Made by a program: the position numbers and the translations under genes. A DNA stretch of 56,163 nt from Bacillota bacterium (GTDB lineage: Bacteria; Bacillota; Clostridia; Oscillospirales; Ruminococcaceae). Under the pieces are notes generated by a model. The model searched no databases. It was not told where the DNA came from and saw nothing but the letters and a program-made list of their open reading frames with translations. The stretch lies in the NCBI GenBank assembly GCA_023443315.1, contig JAEZVA010000041.1, forward strand, positions 1 to 56,163. Reading direction: 5' to 3'. Shown here piece after piece: positions 25,647-37,800 of the stretch; the stretch's first letter is position 1, and each line of letters opens with the position of its first letter.

Positions 25647-28600
25647 ATGAAACGTTTTGTCGCAGTGATTATTACGGTATCCTTACTGATTGGCTGTGTT
25701 TACGGAGTGACCTATCAGTTGCTTGCGCAGGATGCGCAGGGCGGACTACCGCCTCTGGATTGGACCCAGCAGGAGCCCGACGGCAGCTCGGATCTAGTCA
25801 CGGAGGATAGCGACTCATCGTCTATGCCGCCTGCGGATCAGCAATCAAGCGAGCCTGCATCCGAGGATGGAAAGTCAAGTGAGCCTGCGCTCGAGGATTC
25901 TTCCGGCGAAAGCGGCGAACAGGAACAGCTCGACTTCCCCTTGCTTATGCAAGAACCCGTCTTTGGGTCGATGGATGCAAGTGGCTCGGGGCTTGCCGTG
26001 CAGCAGTACGTCAGCCTTAACCCAGAGGGTGCGTCGGCTACCGCGAATACCAATGTGGAGGTTAGCCTCCAGGTATCCGCCGCAATCAACCACTTTTACA
26101 ATGTAACACTGGAATATCAGATACCCGCTGTGATGGATTTTGTCTCGGTTGATTCATCCGCGAGTATTAAGACGATAACCTATTATGATGCGTCCGATGA
26201 TGAGCTGGGCGGACCAAGCAGTGCGGTTAAGCGGATGGTACTAACGCTTGAGAGCAAGAACCCTCCCACACAGCCAGACGGCGAGTTCAGTGCGGGCTCG
26301 AGTGTGGATATTTCCATAAATCTGCGCTTTCCCACCCCTAGTCGCCTGCCAAACGGCGCGCAGGTAACGCTTTATGCTGCGCAGCTGTCGGGCAACTTGG
26401 GCGCAACGGATGGAGAAGAGGTGACGACCGAAAGCGGTCGCCCCGTTATCGATTACGCCCTTGCAAAATCGTGGCGTCTTGAAAAGACGGGTCCCGCCAG
26501 CATCACAATATCTAACAACCCCTCACAAACCAGTATCGATGCGACCTATACCATTCGGCTGTATGGTGGCAACATCCCGCTTAAAAACGTGAGGATAGAA
26601 GACACCTTACCCGCAAACGCAACATTCGTATCGTCTACCGCATCGGTAGTAGCGGATGAATCCGTTCCGGGCAAGTTATCATGGAGTTTCGAAGACGTTA
26701 CTACGGCGGGTGTTACGTTTACCGTTCGGTTGCGCTACGCCATATCCCGCAGCGGTTCTGTGGGTGTACAGGCGGGAGACACCGCAATAAACGCCATATC
26801 GGTAACAGGCAACCCCGTTATGATGCAGGAAGACGGAGCATATAGCGAGTATACCAACATAGAGGGAGACCCGTTTATCAACAAGACCGCCCAGTGTTCC
26901 ACCCAGTTTGTGCAGTCCACCGCCAGATGGAAGGTGGATATCACAGGTCCTGCCACTGTCACACTATCGCAGAATCCTACCCTTACAGTGGTTACCGCAG
27001 GCAACTACACGGCAACAATCTCGGGCGGCGACGTGCCGCTTGCAAACGGTGTGTTGGTCGTCACCCTGCCGGAGGATGCCGAAGTGATTGGTGGAAACTA
27101 CAACGAAGGCGTGTGGAATTCCGCCAACCGTACCGTGACTTGGAGCGGTATAGCCCTTGCCGATGGGGCGAGCTATTCTAAAACGCTCTCCTTGCGTTAT
27201 CCAATCAATTACGGTGTGTCCGGCTCGACAGCCGGTGGTGTGTGGGACGGCAGCGAGCGCAACCATCTCGTGAGCGCTACCGCCACAGACCCCGACGATG
27301 AGGATGTCCCAATTGAGTTTGAACCGTCCTCGGACAACCAGCTTACGCGGTTTAATCTGTCGAACGATAGGTGGAGTGTATCCAAGACGGTGTCGGGTAC
27401 CCCCGTAGCCATCAAACACGAAGACGAGGGTGAGGGTAATGGAAACGATTATGTGCAGGTGACATACAACCTTTCCGTGGCAGGCACAGGATATACCATT
27501 CCCCTTAAGAACGTGGTCATCGTAGACACCTTGCCCGAATTTGCGGAGTATCAAAGCGATACGTCTGGCATTACTCCTGTACAAGCCACCGACAATAATA
27601 TAACAACACTTACATGGAACTTTGCAGACCTAACCGCATCCAAAAGCTTTTCCGTAACAGTTCGATACCCCATCAAACGCACAGAGGCGGGCACGGGCTA
27701 TATCCCTGGTGACAAGGTGGATAACCAGCTAAAGGTCACCGCTGATAAAATTAACAGTGCTGATGAAGCAGACGGTGCGTACTCGTTTAGTAACGGTGGG
27801 GTGGTCACTCGTTCCTATACGTTTGTGGCTGCCGCTGTAGCAAACCCCACTGTCTCTATTAACGTCAAACGGGAATCGAGCGGAGTTTACCCCAAAAACG
27901 CCACAACCAAGCTACTCACCGACAAGCACCATGATGTCGGCGACACGCTTACCTATCAGGTTAACGTGACAAACCCCGGTGTGGAGCATCTGATTACCCC
28001 TGTTATCACAGTGGAAAATCTGCCGTCTATCACCGATTACGGCACACTTGTTCTGGGACGCAACATTTCCCACTCCGTTTCTTACAAGCTTTATTTCACC
28101 ACCAATGGTACGGACTGGACGGAATATACTGCGCTTGGCGCATTAAGTACTGGTACGAGTGGAAGTATTGACCTTGCGACGGCGGGGCTTTCTGGTATTC
28201 GCGGCATTCGGTTTGAGTTTACTCAAGACCTGCCCGCTGGGTTTACATTCACAGAGCCTGTCACGCTGACGGGAACAGTCAACGACGATGCGCAGAACGA
28301 AACCAATTATTTCGCCGATGTAAAGATGGATTATAAATACCGTCAGTTTGAGACCCAAACAGTCGCCCAGCGTTCCGACCGTGTGGGTATTCGGATACTG
28401 TGGGACCGCGCGTGGATATCCACGCTGACCAAGGCAAGACTGACTACCCCTTCTGGCGGAGGTTTTCAGACCAACAGTGAGGTCACCTATCGGGTAACCG
28501 TAACAAACCATGTCGACCTCGGTACTCGCAACCTGCTTAACCCTGTTTTGGTGGACGTGCTGCCAGAAGGTTTTGCCTACGGCGAGATTACCGCCTATTC

Positions 28601-30464
28601 CTCGTCGCTTGCCGCTGCGGGGCTAGCGCAGCCCGAAACGACGTTGCGCAAAGACTATCCGGCGCAGGGGCAGACCACTGTTTACTGGAGCTGGGATGAG
28701 GGTAGCGTCCTTAAGATGGGGGAGACGCTCACGCTGGAGTATAAGGCGAGAATTGAGTCGCATACCGGCGTGGGTACGCATTACAACTACTTATATCTGT
28801 ACGCGGGCGACGAGTTCCGTTACACCACACCGGCGCTAAGCATGGTTGCGGATACGGATTCCCTTGCGCCGGAAGAAACCTTTGGGTTGCTGCGCGCCGA
28901 GCCCTGCGCCACCGTTGTTCGAGAGACGGCTGTTTCACAGTCGGTGTTGTGGGTAAAAGGGGAGTTGGACGAAACATATTCAAACCGGCCGGCTGTCGGA
29001 CAAACGGTTCCCGGCGGTATAGCCGACTACCTGTTGGAGGTCAGAAACGCAAGCAACGTGTATGTACAAACTATTGAGTTGCTTGACATCTTCCCCTATG
29101 GGGGCGACACCAACATTACGATAGGCGGTTCTCGCGGCAGCACTTGGGGACCGTACCTGATTTCTGCCATACAGGCAGGCGACCTTGAGATTGTGGAAGA
29201 CGTGTACGGAAACCGCAGTGAAGCTACCCTGCAGGTGTACTACAGCACAGCAACAAACCCCATTAGAAAAAGTCAAAGCGGCGCGATGATTGGCACGCAG
29301 GAGCCAAACTGGTCTGAGCAGCCACCCGCCGATATGAGCTCGGTGCGTTCGGTGCGTTTTGTTATCAGTGGGTTTACCGAGAATGGGCAAAACGGCGCTC
29401 ACGATATGCTACTGAAACCGGGCAGCAAGATTACGCTTTCGTGGAAGATGCGTACCCCCGTAGACACCCCGCCCGACGAGGAAGCGTGGAACTCAATCTC
29501 GCAGATTACGAGATATTTTAACACGGGCGGCAATATGGTCGAGATGCTCCCTGCAGAGCCGCCGCCAGTAGGCATAGAGGTGCAGACAAGCACCAAGGGC
29601 GAAATCGGCAGCAGGGTGTGGCTGGATGATAACAAAAACGGCATACGCGAAGAGGGTGAGCAGGGTGTAAACGGTGTGCCTACAACACTGTACCAGCGCG
29701 TAGGCAGCGCATGGCAGGCTGTCGCCACCACGATGACCGGAGATACCGCCGATGGCGCGGGCTACTACCTGTTCCCGCACCTTGACCCTGGGCAATACTA
29801 TGTTGCGTTTAGTCTGACGGGGCTGGGTTACGAGGCTACAATGCCGCTTGTGGGCGACGATCCCACGGTGGATTCCAACGGAAGGATGGTAGCGGGCGTG
29901 CTGCGCACCGATACGATTACGCTCGCCGAGGGGCAGAGCATTCGTACCATCGATCAGGGGGTTAACTCCGCGCGCTTTATCCTCACCAAAACAGCCAACC
30001 GCACGTTCTTTACCTACGCGGGTTCGATCATTGAGTACACCATCACCGTTTTCAACAACGGACCCACCCCGCTTACCGATGTGACGGTACGCGATGCGCT
30101 GATTGAGCTGGATGAGGAGATAGCCGTTTTGCCCGTGGGAGAAAGCAGAACCTTTACCGGCAGCTATACCACCACGGCATCTGATGTACAGAACAAGCGT
30201 GTCGATAATACCGCAACCGCCGATTCCAACGAAACGGACGAGATTACCGCGTCGCGCACAGTGAGCTATCGCAGGCAATCCTCTGGAGGGGATCTCACCG
30301 GCGAAACGGGCAATGAGCGTCCGCTAATCCCAGAAACCGGGGGGTCGCAAACACGGCTCGGTGATGATGAATTATCATTGCATTACATTCACCGCTCAGA
30401 ACGCACATGGCAAGCCAAGCTTTCACATATCTTTAGCAATCTTTGCACGCTATTTCGTTTTTGA
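25647..30464 (+). CDS. Large secreted surface protein with DUF11-type repeats and SdrD B-like domain
   Basis: A 1605-aa protein. A signal peptide (residues 1-28) is followed by a Ser/Glu/Asp-rich linker to about residue 95. A long series of beta-sandwich repeats with DUF11 character then follows: the motif 'PLKNVRIEDTLPANATFVS' recurs in variants such as VVIVDTLPEFAEYQS and VLVDVLPEGFAYGE. Near residues 1315-1440 lies an SdrD B-type domain (GSRVWLDDNKNGIREEGEQG). A last DUF11 domain (about 1447-1550) precedes IPETGG at about residue 1560. Only 40 mostly polar residues follow the motif, with no membrane helix, so a sortase anchor is incomplete. ATG 25647 follows GAGGAAG. It is probably an adhesin or a structural wall protein. 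Confidence 0.8.
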   Translation: MKRFVAVIITVSLLIGCVYGVTYQLLAQDAQGGLPPLDWTQQEPDGSSDLVTEDSDSSSMPPADQQSSEPASEDGKSSEPALEDSSGESGEQEQLDFPLLMQEPVFGSMDASGSGLAVQQYVSLNPEGASATANTNVEVSLQVSAAINHFYNVTLEYQIPAVMDFVSVDSSASIKTITYYDASDDELGGPSSAVKRMVLTLESKNPPTQPDGEFSAGSSVDISINLRFPTPSRLPNGAQVTLYAAQLSGNLGATDGEEVTTESGRPVIDYALAKSWRLEKTGPASITISNNPSQTSIDATYTIRLYGGNIPLKNVRIEDTLPANATFVSSTASVVADESVPGKLSWSFEDVTTAGVTFTVRLRYAISRSGSVGVQAGDTAINAISVTGNPVMMQEDGAYSEYTNIEGDPFINKTAQCSTQFVQSTARWKVDITGPATVTLSQNPTLTVVTAGNYTATISGGDVPLANGVLVVTLPEDAEVIGGNYNEGVWNSANRTVTWSGIALADGASYSKTLSLRYPINYGVSGSTAGGVWDGSERNHLVSATATDPDDEDVPIEFEPSSDNQLTRFNLSNDRWSVSKTVSGTPVAIKHEDEGEGNGNDYVQVTYNLSVAGTGYTIPLKNVVIVDTLPEFAEYQSDTSGITPVQATDNNITTLTWNFADLTASKSFSVTVRYPIKRTEAGTGYIPGDKVDNQLKVTADKINSADEADGAYSFSNGGVVTRSYTFVAAAVANPTVSINVKRESSGVYPKNATTKLLTDKHHDVGDTLTYQVNVTNPGVEHLITPVITVENLPSITDYGTLVLGRNISHSVSYKLYFTTNGTDWTEYTALGALSTGTSGSIDLATAGLSGIRGIRFEFTQDLPAGFTFTEPVTLTGTVNDDAQNETNYFADVKMDYKYRQFETQTVAQRSDRVGIRILWDRAWISTLTKARLTTPSGGGFQTNSEVTYRVTVTNHVDLGTRNLLNPVLVDVLPEGFAYGEITAYSSSLAAAGLAQPETTLRKDYPAQGQTTVYWSWDEGSVLKMGETLTLEYKARIESHTGVGTHYNYLYLYAGDEFRYTTPALSMVADTDSLAPEETFGLLRAEPCATVVRETAVSQSVLWVKGELDETYSNRPAVGQTVPGGIADYLLEVRNASNVYVQTIELLDIFPYGGDTNITIGGSRGSTWGPYLISAIQAGDLEIVEDVYGNRSEATLQVYYSTATNPIRKSQSGAMIGTQEPNWSEQPPADMSSVRSVRFVISGFTENGQNGAHDMLLKPGSKITLSWKMRTPVDTPPDEEAWNSISQITRYFNTGGNMVEMLPAEPPPVGIEVQTSTKGEIGSRVWLDDNKNGIREEGEQGVNGVPTTLYQRVGSAWQAVATTMTGDTADGAGYYLFPHLDPGQYYVAFSLTGLGYEATMPLVGDDPTVDSNGRMVAGVLRTDTITLAEGQSIRTIDQGVNSARFILTKTANRTFFTYAGSIIEYTITVFNNGPTPLTDVTVRDALIELDEEIAVLPVGESRTFTGSYTTTASDVQNKRVDNTATADSNETDEITASRTVSYRRQSSGGDLTGETGNERPLIPETGGSQTRLGDDELSLHYIHRSERTWQAKLSHIFSNLCTLFRF

Positions 30465-30512
30465 GAGTCCTTAAAGGACAAGCTGTTTTACCTACATAAA
30501 TATAGGCAAAGC

Positions 30513-30546
30513 AAAAGACCGTCGATTTTAATCGACGGTCTTTTTT
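30513..30546. terminator. Terminator of the 1605-aa surface protein gene
   Basis: A perfect 14-bp stem AAAAGACCGTCGAT (30513-30526) pairs with 30531-30544 and runs into six T. Confidence 0.9.
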
Positions 30547-30683
30547 GTTTGGTATGGTAATTGTATATGCGGCTTGTTATTAAATCAATTGATTGCTTAA
30601 GAAGTAAATATAAAACAAACAACCCGTAGGAACATTATACTACAAAACAAAAGAATCACCAATCGTTTCCGATTGATGATTCA

Positions 30684-30759
30684 TGGTCGGAGTGGCGGGA
30701 CTTGAACCCGCGGCCTCTTGGTCCCGAACCAAGCACGCTACCATCTGCGCTACACCCCG
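30684..30759 (-). tRNA. tRNA-Pro (anticodon CGG)
   Basis: On the minus strand the acceptor CGGGGTG (30759-30753) pairs with CACTCCG, followed by discriminator A and an encoded CCA. The anticodon stem CTTGG/CCAAG encloses TTCGGGA, giving anticodon CGG, which reads proline CCG. The T-arm GCGGGTTCAAGTCCCGC is canonical. Length is 76 bases including CCA. It stands alone between two large secreted-protein genes. The rest of the gap to the next gene (30760-31213) shows only a terminator. Confidence 0.95.
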
Positions 30760-31116
30760 ATGATGGATATGGGAGGGTTTGTTTCCGCCTAAAGGGCGGC
30801 ACCAAAACATGTTGCTGAATTATTATATGCCATAATAATTTTATTGTCAAGACGCCGCTTGGGTCTTGATTGTTTATAATAAAACGAATTTGGCTTTCAC
30901 CCTTGCTTTAGCGTACTCAGTTTGCTTTTTCACAATTGCCCAACCGATACTGGGGATTTTACCCTCCGCTCTTTGCAAATCAGGAATACTCAGCTTTGAT
31001 AGAACTAGGCAATTACAATGATGCAGAAAAGTATAAGGCGATAATAACATAACAATTCCCACCGCTTTATCCCTGTTTTATACAAAAGAATTACAATTAA
31101 AACTACTATTCATGCT

Positions 31117-31154
31117 AAAAAAATGACGATTCATGTAGTTAACGTCATTTTTTT
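31117..31154. terminator. Bidirectional hairpin before the small lipoprotein gene
   Basis: AAAAAAATGACG (31117-31128) pairs with CGTCATTTTTTT (31143-31154). A and T runs on both sides make it a terminator in either direction. It insulates the lipoprotein gene from upstream transcription. Confidence 0.7.
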
Positions 31155-31213
31155 AAGTGTTTCTGCTAAGCTATAGCTACTACGAACACCATAAAACAAC
31201 GGAGGAAATAACA

Positions 31214-31594
31214 ATGAAAAAAATAATCGCCCTGGTCTTGTCTCTTGTTTTGGCACTTAGCCTCGCTGCGTGTGGTTCAAAACCCGATAAGCAGCCGTTG
31301 GTAGACGCATATAATGCCGCCAGTTCATCTTTCGACGAGGTTGCTAACCTTGTGAATGACAATGCGGACGTTGTGGCACCTGAGTTAGTTGATGTACTCA
31401 ATCAGACAGCAGACATGTTGCTGGAGTATAAGGCATTGACGAATGAAGATTTGACACAGGAGCAGATTGATATTGCAATCGGGTTCTTAAAGACTGTACC
31501 TGATTCCATGCAAACAATTAAGGACAGTATTGAGCAGGATTTAGCAAATATGGGCAGTGGCGAAGTAGACGATCTGGGTGGCGCAGAGGGTTAA
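31214..31594 (+). CDS. Small secreted lipoprotein of unknown function
   Basis: A 126-aa protein. A signal peptide with lipobox LAAC (Cys at residue 19) leads to a mostly helical, acidic body of about 100 residues ending in GGAEG. I recognise no domain. The predicted helices (DAYNAASSSFDEVANLVND and a leucine-spaced stretch after it) could form a helical bundle. GGAGGAAATAACA precedes ATG 31214; an in-frame ATG at 31157 is not preceded by a site. It is not coupled to the giant gene 230 bases downstream. Confidence 0.75.
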   Translation: MKKIIALVLSLVLALSLAACGSKPDKQPLVDAYNAASSSFDEVANLVNDNADVVAPELVDVLNQTADMLLEYKALTNEDLTQEQIDIAIGFLKTVPDSMQTIKDSIEQDLANMGSGEVDDLGGAEG

Positions 31595-31633
31595 TGGCTA
31601 ACTAGTCACAATATAAAATCAAATAAAACATAT

Positions 31634-31672
31634 GAGGGCTGTCCTATTGCGCGTTGTAATAGGGCATCCCTC
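31634..31672 (+). terminator. Possible weak terminator after the small lipoprotein gene
   Basis: A two-step hairpin: GAGGG (31634-31638) with CCCTC (31668-31672), and inside it CCTATT (31643-31648) with AATAGG (31658-31663). There is no strong T run. It may instead be a leader structure. Confidence 0.35.
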
Positions 31673-31824
31673 TAGTTAGAGTAAATATACAGCTGTCAAG
31701 CCGTTTCGATGTGCTGACGGCTCTTTCTTTTGAGTTTAACAAAGGTCTTGTATCAAACATAAAAGCAGCACACTTACTTACATGTGTAACAATGAAATTC
31801 GCTTTTTTAGGAGAAAACATCGAA

Positions 31825-34800
31825 ATGAAAAAAATACTAAGTTTGCTTCTTGCGCTGTGCATGGTGTTTACGCTGACGTCGAATGCGGTTTTTGCCGTAG
31901 CAGACGAGGGCGTTTCAACCGCTACCAGCGGCGTAAAAGACCGAGAAAGTGCTGTATGCGATAACCATAAGGAGCACGATGAGAACTGCGGTTACACAGA
32001 ACCCGAACAGGGGTCGCCCTGCGGCCATCTGAACGAGGATGGTACTTACCGCTGTGCAACCGACAGCGATGTGGCAGCAAGCTATCTTTGCGCTCACGAT
32101 GACGACTGTGATTTTACACAAGCGGTGGAGGGTATGCCTTGTACCCATGACTGTGAAGCGTGTGGAGAAACAAACGCGCAGGAGCAATGCGCTTGCGGTG
32201 TACTTTGCACACAACACGAAATGAACCTCGACTGCTCGGTGTGTGGCGTCGAGGGCGCGGATGTAAGCCTTTGCGAGGGCACAAGCGATTCACCTGTGCC
32301 GTTTGCGCTTGGGACATCTGACATTAGCACGACGCTTGCTTTAAGCGATGCGACAAGCGATGTGTACTGCGCCGCTGGCAGCGGTCATACCCACGACGAT
32401 ATCCAGTTCTGCTGGGCGTGGCATATAGATGGCGTAACGCTCGATGGTAAAAGATACAACGGCAATGTGCTGCTGTTAAACGGCGTGAACATTACTTGCA
32501 CAGACGACGCTACGGGCATTTCTCTGCCCGAAGATACCACAATTGTAACCGTTGCGGGTACTGTGAACACCGTCACTGCGGCGAAGAACGAGAGTGGCGA
32601 TAGTTATGGCATTTATGGCGCGGGCAAGCTGACCTTTGATGGCGAAGGCACACTAAACGTCACGGGCGGTGAGTCAACCGGCGGAGGCAGCTACGGCATC
32701 TATGCTGTGGGCGGTGTGCAGATTGTGGGCGGTGCCATTAACGCTACAGGTGCCACCTCTAGCGGCTCTGGAGGAGACGATACCTATACCGTAAGCTTTG
32801 ATTCCGGAGGGGGAACAGCCATTCCTGCCGTCATGGTTTTACGGGGTGGCACTCTGACCGACCTTCCCATTCCCGCAAAGAGCGGTAGTGTCTTTACCGG
32901 CTGGTATCAGGATGATACACCCGTGGGAACAGACACCGAGTTTTATGCCGATGTGACTCTGGTGGCGGGGTACGAGACGCTCTCCGGCAACGAAATTCAA
33001 TACACAGACACAAACTTTACCCTGTCGGAGGCGGAGCCGAACCTCACCTTCACCGTGGGCGCCGCTGGGAGAACCGCCGAACAGGTAAGGGCAGGGCTAA
33101 CGCTTGAGGTGTTGGATGGCTCAGGCGACATCAGCCTTGAAGTTGCGGGTTCGGGCACAACCTTCACCGTAAGCGCAACGGATGGCTTTACACCCGGTGG
33201 CGCGTATCGCCTGACGTTGGGCAGCGGTATGACCTTTGACGAAAAGGATGCACTTGTTCGCAGCTGCGAGTTTACCATCATACGCGCGGAAGTCTTCGAA
33301 ATCGAGTTCAACGAGAACCTCAGCTACATTCAGATGGGCAACCTCACCAACATTACGCAAAACGGAATATCCGTGCAGGAGCTTAACAGTTCGCTGTTTT
33401 TGGTGACGACGGATGGCGAAGGGCAGATTACCAAGGATACTGGCACCTTCCAGCTCACGTCCGGCACATTGGATGTGGGCGACGTGGTGTGTCTGCACAG
33501 CGGCGAAAAGCCAGAGGTCGGCGACGACGCGGGCTTTATGGATGACAGCATCGCCTATGTTAAGGTCACGGACGTAAATGACGGTGTATATACCTATGTG
33601 AGAGCCGAGCCAGAAGAAGTGTTGCTGATGCCTGATGTGTTGCCCGTCAGCAATACTGCGGACACCGACAACAATCCAAACAACGCTTCCATCACGGTGC
33701 CAAAAGCGACGTTTGACTATTCGGACACGAAGTATGCCGAGGTCGGTCTGAACGCCGCCACCACCGTGGATAAGGGCGATTTTCTTTCCTTCTACTCTGG
33801 TACATACGGCCAGAGTGCGGCAATTATTGACTATGGACGGGTAACCTCTGTGCAATTAATCGCAGGCTTTTATATTGTTGCCTATGAGGATGCCACCCTG
33901 CAGGACATTGAGAATGCGCTCAATTATTACTCCAAGAACGACATTGACGCGGACAAGCTGATTGAGAATGTAGATGTAAATGCGCTGGAGCATGATATCG
34001 AGCGCCAGGCCATGGACAGCGGCTTTGCCCAGGCTGCCGCCTCTTTTCTGACCGCCGCTGCCACTGAGACGGACGGCTTTGGCGATGCGATTAAGGGCTT
34101 TGACGCAGACTCTCTGCGTGTCACGCTGGAGGATGGTAGTGAGGTTTCTCTTGCCCAATTAAACACGATGGGCACTGCCGCAAAGCCGGTTTTGACCAAT
34201 CTTATGGTGAGGGCAGAGCTAACCACCAACGGGGATCACTTTGGAAAAGGCAGCCTTCAATGTGCCCTTGACGTCAGCTTCACCCTTATGATGCTTGACG
34301 ATGATAATTCAGGGATTAACCTTACCGTCAGCGCCACCTTTGTGGAGGAGGTGAAGATGGGTGTCAACACCTCCGGCAAAACGATATGGAAATGGAAGTG
34401 GATATTCCCCTACATTGCCGACTATCAGTTTAACGCCAATCTGGATGTTTACAACTACACCTATATCAAGCTCAGCGCGCAGGTAGCAACCAAGGATGGG
34501 TATAGCATTGCGGATATCTCGAGCGAGATGCAAAGCATTCTGGCAATGACAAGCGGCGACGAGATCAAAAGCGGTGTCTCCAAACTGTTTGAGATGTACA
34601 GTGATATGATGGACGCCGAAAGCGATTGGGTGGAGATCTTTGAAAGAGAGATATCAAAAACGGATATCCGCTTACTGCTCGGCATCATCAACGTCCGCAT
34701 CACCACCAGCTTTGTGGTATCGGTGGACATGAAGGTTGCCCTTGGAATGGAGTTTGAGTACATTAGCGGTGACCGTTATTGTTTCTGGTTAAGGATTAAG

Positions 34801-37800
34801 GATAAGGACGCTGGCAGCGACACCATCCGGCTTATTGACCAAAAAAGCACCTTCCAGTTCTACGTGATGGGTGCCGTTGGTGTGCGAGCGGGTGTAAAGA
34901 TTGAGATAGCCGTAGGGCTATTCTCGGTGGATTTAGCTAGCGTGGGACTGGGCGCGGAAACGGGCGCCTATGTACGCTTGTACGGCTATTTCTACTATAC
35001 GACTAGCTCACTCAACGGCGTGGTCACCTCCTCCAATACGGCGGGAGCCTTGTATATGGAGATGGGCGTTTACCTTGACCTGAGCTTTAAGGCTCAGGCG
35101 TTGGGCGGAAAATTCCAATACAGCCCCTCGCTGTATTACAAAGAATGGCCTATCATGAAAGCAGGCAAACAGAACAACATTTACGATTTCGCAGCCGCGG
35201 ACGGACTCGCGGATGTAAACCTTAAAAACAATCAGAAAACCTTTGCCCTTCCAAATAATTATTTTGATTTGCAGTATCTCGACCTAAAGGAAGGCGGCAT
35301 CTCCACGATTCAGGCAGGGGGGAGTGATTTGGAGATTACCTCCACCAGCCCCGCTGTGACGGTTAGTGGCAGCAACATCACGGTTACGCCGCCCGATGGA
35401 GCGCGCTATGTCAATGCCTCCGTGACCGTCCGCTATAAAAATGGGCAGCTGGCCTTTACCTCCATGCCCATCACCCGCACCCTAAATGTCCATTGGGACG
35501 ATCTGGAGAACCCATACCACATCACCTTTGCAGGGGGCGGCATCCCCACCATTACCGCAAACTTTGAAGCACCTATCACTGCCCCCGGAAACCCAACAAG
35601 AGTGGGTTATGACTTTGGCGGTTGGTACACGGACGCGTCTCTCACGAACGCCTACACGATACCCGCAACCATGCCGGGTGAGAATGTCACCCTGTACGCC
35701 AAATGGATACCCCAGCAGGTATCTTACACGGTAGAGCATTATCAGCAGGCGCTCAAGGGAGCAAACCCCGAGCTGACCGATACGGTAATTGCTTCGGGGC
35801 TGGCGGGTTCTCAATCCACACCGGCACTCAAAAGCTACCCGGGCTTCACCGCGCCTGCCACACAGACGGTTACGGTGAATGCCGACGGCTCTACGGTGGT
35901 GAGGTACATCTATGCCCGTAACAGCTATACCCTTACCTTTAAGCCGGGTTACGGCAGCTTGCCGGATATTGTGCGCACGGTGCCATTCGGCGGTGAGATC
36001 ATCCCGCCGTCCATGGCGCGAGAGGGTTACACGTTTGACGGATGGAACCAAGTACCGGCGACCACGATGCCGGCGAGTAATGTAACCTACACTGCAAAAT
36101 GGGCAATCAATACCTACGACGTCGAGTATACAGTGGACGGTGCGAAGGTGGTCGAGCAGTCGAAGGCTTATAACTTCGGCAGCCCACTTTACGCGCCCGT
36201 TCCCCCCACTGGATATGACTTTTTTGGCTGGTATATAGACGCCGCCTGCACAATCCCGTTTGAACAAACCACCGTGCCCGCGCGGGATATTAAGCTGTTT
36301 GGCAGAATTGCAGTGGTCTACAAGGTGGAACACTACCAGGAGAGTTTGACCAGCGGCACCTATACCCTAATCGAAACCGATACCCTTAATGGTAAAGCAG
36401 GAGCCATGGTGACGGGGCTTCCCAAGACCTACACGGGCTTTACCTATAACAGCGGCATTGCTGGTACCATCGTTTCCGGTAAAATAACGAGTGACAGTAC
36501 GTTGGTACTCAAGCTGTATTACAAGCGCAACAGCTATACCGTTACCTTTAATGGTAACGGCAGCGACGGCGGCGAAATGCAAAGCCAGACCTTCCGTTAT
36601 GGAGAAACCAAAAAGCTGGCTGCCAACAAATTCACAAAAACCGACTATATCTTTGCTGGCTGGAACCATTCGGCGACTGGCAGCGGCACAAGCTATAAAA
36701 ACGAGGCAGAGGTTCAAGATTTGACCGTCGCGGCTGGTGGAACCATTACCCTCTACGCCCAGTGGGGTGCCGCTGTCGCCAAAATCGGCGATGCAAGCTA
36801 CCTAAGCGTTCAAGAAGCGGTTAATGCGGTTGGGAATGACCAGATTATCAAGCTGATAAATGATAGTGAAGAAAATGTTGTAATCCCCGACACAAAGATT
36901 CATCCCTTCACCCTTGACCTAAACGACAAAACGCTCGACGGCGGCAATAATCCCACCATTACGCACCACGGCACCGGCACCCTGACCATCACCGACACGA
37001 GCATCGGCAAAGGTGGCACAGTTACGAGTACAGTAACCACCGCTAAATTTGGTACAATAATGTTAATTAATGGCAGCCTTGTGGTTGCTGGTGGTACGGT
37101 AAGTGTAATCGGAGATAGTGAGACGTTTTTAGACGATTATTCTCTCAACCTATTTGCTGCATCCGCAGTTGACTGTGCGACCAACTGCAGTGTGAACGTT
37201 TCTGGAGGTAAGGTGAGTGCAAACGGAGCCAATGCCTATGCAATTTATGGCCACAGCACTGGTGATACGACCGTTTCCGGAGGTGAAGTGAGCGCAACCG
37301 GAACCATGGCGGTGGCAATTAAAGGCTGGGGTTACCGCAAAGTGTATGTTTCCGAAGGTGAAGTACGTACAAGCGGAGTAAATTCAAAGGCAATTAATAA
37401 CCCTACCATATACATTTCTGGAGGTACAACAACTGGAAGCGGAAGTGGTGCATACGGAATTGATGGCGGCAATGGCGGCATGGTTCTTACCGGCGGCACA
37501 GTGATTGGCGAGCGTTATGGAATTTATTGTTCTCTTGGAATTGAGATTCCAAGTGGCTCGTCTACCGTTATCGTAAAAAGTTCTGGCAGTGTGGTGAGCT
37601 CACCACCAAAGACGATTGGCGAAGGTATTCAGGTAACGGCAAGCTACTCTGATAGTGGATCGCCAACGACGGAGTATAATAGGGGTGTCTCCGTAAACTA
37701 CCGCTACCTCAAGTTTGAGTACATCCCAGACCCCCCAACAGAAACCAGCACCGCAATGGTTGGTTCCAGTACGCAGATAGAGCGGCAATTCACCCCCAGT

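Noticed and set aside
29493..30278. 261-codon minus-strand frame opposite the 1605-aa protein
   Set aside because: It is antisense to the SdrD B-like and DUF11 domains, with no start signals or family likeness.
30684..30759. tRNA-Pro considered as an attachment site of an integrated element
   Set aside because: No integrase gene and no repeat of the tRNA 3' end were noticed nearby.
35482..36333. 283-codon minus-strand frame inside the giant surface protein gene
   Set aside because: It is antisense to recognisable B-repeat and MucBP-like domains and has an Arg/His-rich low-quality composition.
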